From JAKQIM01 sp964633225 (lineage in GTDB: Bacteria; Chloroflexota; Anaerolineae; Anaerolineales; UBA4823): a stretch of 64,000 nt of DNA. The first letter of the stretch is position 1. Every line of letters begins with the position of its first letter. The notes beneath the pieces were generated by a model. It ran no database searches and was not told the DNA's origin. It saw nothing but the letters and a program-made list of their open reading frames with translations. The DNA lies in assembly GCA_964633225.1 (NCBI GenBank), contig CAZWFQ010000003.1, positions 38,618 through 102,617 on the forward strand, written 5' to 3'. Both the position numbers and the translations under genes were made by a program. Of the stretch, positions 61,928-64,000 are shown in pieces.

Positions 61928-63385
61928 TTAAGAAACAAATGGTTTTCCACACTTCAAACAGAATTGGGTTTTTAAATCCGCCTGGCGCAGCTGTGAATGG
62001 CCGCAGTGTTTACATGTAACAAAGTCGCTCGCATCATAGCCGCAGCCAGGGCAGTAATGGTAATCCAATGCCAGGCCCAGGCCGCAGAGCGGGCAATATC
62101 GCTCTGGAGCCACCGATGCAGGTGGCAGCATGGGACTGGGCTGGGCAGGTGCAGCACCAGCTTCGAGTGGTGCTGGCTCGGCCTGTTTCTGCGCCGGGCG
62201 GCGGGCATAGGCCAACATAAAGGTGCCCACAAACAGCAAGCCGCCAAAGGTCAGCAGCAGGCCGCGCCAGGGGGTCAGCATCCCCAGCGAGAACACGCCC
62301 AAGAAGATCAACAACAGCCAACCGGCCCGCCACCAGGTTTGCCGCCAGCCCAGCGACAAGCCCAAGAAAACGATCACCAACCCGGCTACCAAGGCACAGG
62401 CGATCAGCACTGCCAGCACCAGAGGCACCAGCCCACTCAAAAAGGTCAACGCAGGGTAGAATAGTGCCAGGCACAAACCCACCAGCAGGTAACTCTCAAT
62501 CGGCATGCGCAGCCCAGCCAGGTTGAACAGTCCTCCCAGCGAGATCAGGAATAAAAACACGAAAACTGGCGCCAGGGCTGCCAGCGCTTTGAAACTACTC
62601 TGAAGCTCTGCCACGCGCTGGGTAAAGCTCAGCTGCTGGGGCAGCTCAAGCTGGATATCGCGGCTAGGGATTAGGCCGATATACCTCCAGGCAAATGTCT
62701 CTTGCGTGCCCGATACTTGCGATTCTTCTGAAACAGGCAGCGCACTCAGCGGCACCTGACTACCCGTCAGGCCATCCACTACGATGGCAATATCCACATC
62801 CGCGCGGCGGTCGCGGCTGAGCGAATACCCAAAGCTGTTCACGCCGTCACCGCGATAGCTGATAGCAACCTGGTGTGTATCGCCTGCGGCCAGGTCGGCC
62901 CGCCAGGTGATTTCGTTGACGCTAAATCTGACACCCTGTGGTTCCAAACCATCCACCGTGAAGCGTACATCGTGCAGTGTTTCCAGGTTATTGGGAAAGG
63001 GAAAGATCAATTCCAGTGTGGTGGTCAATGCAGGGCCAGGATAAGAGAAGCTGTACTCGCTCTCAAATTCCAGGTCGTACACCGTAACACTGACATCATT
63101 CTGCTCTTCGTAGTGCGCATCCAGATTGGCATCCACGCGTGTTTGCCAATCTGCCAGCGCCGCCGGCACGACTTCTCCACCTGGCAGCACCGTATTCCAA
63201 ACTGGGGCAGCCTGACTGATGTAACGTGCTTCCTGATAATTCAAGTAATCCAGCTGAGCAGTGCTATATACTCGTGTCCGCAGACCGCTGGCCAGCGAGC
63301 CATACACCAACAACAAGCCCATCAAACATGCCAACAAAGCAAGGATCCATAAATTTCGACCCGCACGCTTTAGCCAATTACTCAT
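61928..63385 (-). CDS. Multi-pass membrane protein with C-terminal zinc ribbons
   Basis: The 485-residue protein has one N-terminal helix (12-32), a large extracytoplasmic beta-rich domain (about 35-265), four to five membrane helices (270-400), and a tail with two zinc ribbons: CPLCGLGLALDYHYCPGCG and CKHCGHSQ plus CLKCGKPF. Such double zinc ribbons mark cytoplasmic protein-protein contacts. No known enzyme is seen. GAGGAG precedes the ATG and a TACAAT box lies at 63407-63412. It begins a small run toward folP. Confidence 0.8.
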   Translation of the reverse strand: MSNWLKRAGRNLWILALLACLMGLLLVYGSLASGLRTRVYSTAQLDYLNYQEARYISQAAPVWNTVLPGGEVVPAALADWQTRVDANLDAHYEEQNDVSVTVYDLEFESEYSFSYPGPALTTTLELIFPFPNNLETLHDVRFTVDGLEPQGVRFSVNEITWRADLAAGDTHQVAISYRGDGVNSFGYSLSRDRRADVDIAIVVDGLTGSQVPLSALPVSEESQVSGTQETFAWRYIGLIPSRDIQLELPQQLSFTQRVAELQSSFKALAALAPVFVFLFLISLGGLFNLAGLRMPIESYLLVGLCLALFYPALTFLSGLVPLVLAVLIACALVAGLVIVFLGLSLGWRQTWWRAGWLLLIFLGVFSLGMLTPWRGLLLTFGGLLFVGTFMLAYARRPAQKQAEPAPLEAGAAPAQPSPMLPPASVAPERYCPLCGLGLALDYHYCPGCGYDASDFVTCKHCGHSQLRQADLKTQFCLKCGKPFVS

Positions 63386-63406
63386 GGGCTTAGTCTCCTC
63401 AGGAAA

Positions 63407-63412
63407 ATTGTA
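63407..63412 (-). promoter_or_regulatory. -10 box upstream of the zinc-ribbon protein gene
   Basis: TACAAT (5 of 6) on the minus strand, 21 nt before the ATG at 63385, with GAGGAG between them. No clear -35. Confidence 0.35.
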
Positions 63413-63430
63413 CCACGGACAAACAAAGAA

Positions 63431-63982
63431 CTACCTTGCTGCATCCCTGATACCCAGCAGCGCCAGCAGCACATCGGCTGGCAAATCCACTTCGGGCAGT
63501 CCTCCAGCCTGGTAGCTCTGGTCCTGAGCCGCCCGCTCACGCAGTGCCTGCCAGAGCAACTGCCGCTCGTCTGATTCAACCACCAAATCATTGACAGTGC
63601 GTGCCTTCAAAAGATATTCGCCAGTGGTATAAAAGAAAGTGATCCGGCGCCAAGATTCTGCCAGCACGGGTTTTGCCAGGTGCTCCAGCGGGCCAAGCTG
63701 GATCTTAAAGTATTCTTCTGCCGCCCGAGGGTGATCCAACTCGTCCCGCAGTAACTCGCGGCGCGTGGTCAGCTCATGCCCGCGCACCGGGGCCAGGTAC
63801 TGGATGCGCCACTTATCTTGCACGCCAAAGGCACTGGTCTGGTAAAAAGCCAGGTAATCCACCGCCACCACCTTGGGCGCGCTGCGCAGCGGAATGCGGT
63901 ACCAACCTAATAGGCGGGCAATCTCCAGATCGCGCAGCTCATTCATCACCGCCACCAGGATCAGGGAAGCAGGAGCCACCAT
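63431..63982 (-). CDS. Conserved protein of unknown function
   Basis: The 183-residue protein has a dense pattern of conserved-looking motifs: GWYRIPLRSAPKVVAVDYLAF, IQYLAPVRGHELTTRR, DHPRAAEEYFKIQLGPLEHL and ESWRRITFFYTT (each quoted in part). I believe these recur as a domain in other bacteria, sometimes next to a nuclease-like part, but no such part is present here. An AAGGA site stands 8 nt before the ATG. The gene starts 18 nt inside the right window edge, so its upstream neighbours are not visible. Confidence 0.7.
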   Translation of the reverse strand: MVAPASLILVAVMNELRDLEIARLLGWYRIPLRSAPKVVAVDYLAFYQTSAFGVQDKWRIQYLAPVRGHELTTRRELLRDELDHPRAAEEYFKIQLGPLEHLAKPVLAESWRRITFFYTTGEYLLKARTVNDLVVESDERQLLWQALRERAAQDQSYQAGGLPEVDLPADVLLALLGIRDAAR

Positions 63983-64000
63983 AAAATAATCCTTTTTGGA

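Noticed and set aside
1..64000. CRISPR array, insertion sequence, tRNA or rRNA genes
   Set aside because: I looked for spaced direct repeats, transposase motifs, terminal repeats and cloverleaf patterns and found none that I could support.

Overview
The window (about 55-57% GC, no rRNA or tRNA recognised) looks like chromosomal DNA of a Chloroflexota bacterium, most likely class Anaerolineae. This is inferred from gene content: coenzyme F420 biosynthesis, several xanthine-dehydrogenase-family enzymes, large hybrid histidine kinases, a giant SARP/ATPase/TPR regulator and a secreted CSLREA/beta-helix protein ending in LPMISR. There is no marker gene to prove it.

Layout. 1-4.2 kb (+): membrane protein, GNAT acetyltransferase, NSUN/RsmF-type rRNA methyltransferase, and a small convergent Cys/Trp-rich protein. 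4.2-22.5 kb (-): a tightly packed 12-gene run, from an upstream thioesterase through a hybrid kinase, a response-regulator cyclase, a FAD subunit, a membrane phosphatase, a 2Fe-2S/molybdopterin hydroxylase, a cyclase-ATPase, a CBS pyrophosphatase, XdhC, a FAD/2Fe-2S fusion, a small membrane protein and an orphan protein with a nucleoside-phosphorylase-like domain. 22.6-32.9 kb (-): a second tight 10-gene run joining a molybdenum hydroxylase pair, SsnA amidohydrolase and a Nudix protein to the F420 genes npdG, cofE, cofD and cofC, a short pyrophosphatase-like gene and an F420-type LLM oxidoreductase; it ends at a hairpin. 33.0-36.3 kb (-): SARP-type regulator, divergent from a small protein and a secreted beta-helix protein whose promoter carries textbook SARP-type direct repeats. 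38.3-42.8 kb (+): DUF1361 membrane protein, homocysteine methyltransferase, MOSC protein, M20 dipeptidase, DUF1385 protein. 42.8-50.1 kb (-): a solute-binding-like protein without signal peptide, a PAS-GAF-GGDEF protein and a 1523-residue 7TM hybrid kinase. 50.3-57.8 kb (+): hydrolase, Nudix, ThiS/MoaD-like, SDR, winged-helix-like, SDR, fructose-bisphosphatase, histidine phosphatase, an RNase HI-HAD fusion, and a membrane protein behind a consensus promoter with two LexA-like boxes. 57.8-64 kb (-): aconitase, dihydropteroate synthase, STAS-like protein, zinc-ribbon membrane protein, and a conserved protein of unknown function.

Most interesting points: (i) the operon that couples a molybdenum hydroxylase and SsnA to F420 synthesis and NADPH:F420 exchange; (ii) two cyclase domains in one operon whose active-site losses are complementary; (iii) a SARP-type operator in exactly the expected geometry beside a SARP gene; (iv) tandem LexA-like boxes on an uncharacterised membrane protein gene; (v) several start codons only 6-8 nt after a -10 box, suggesting leaderless mRNAs.
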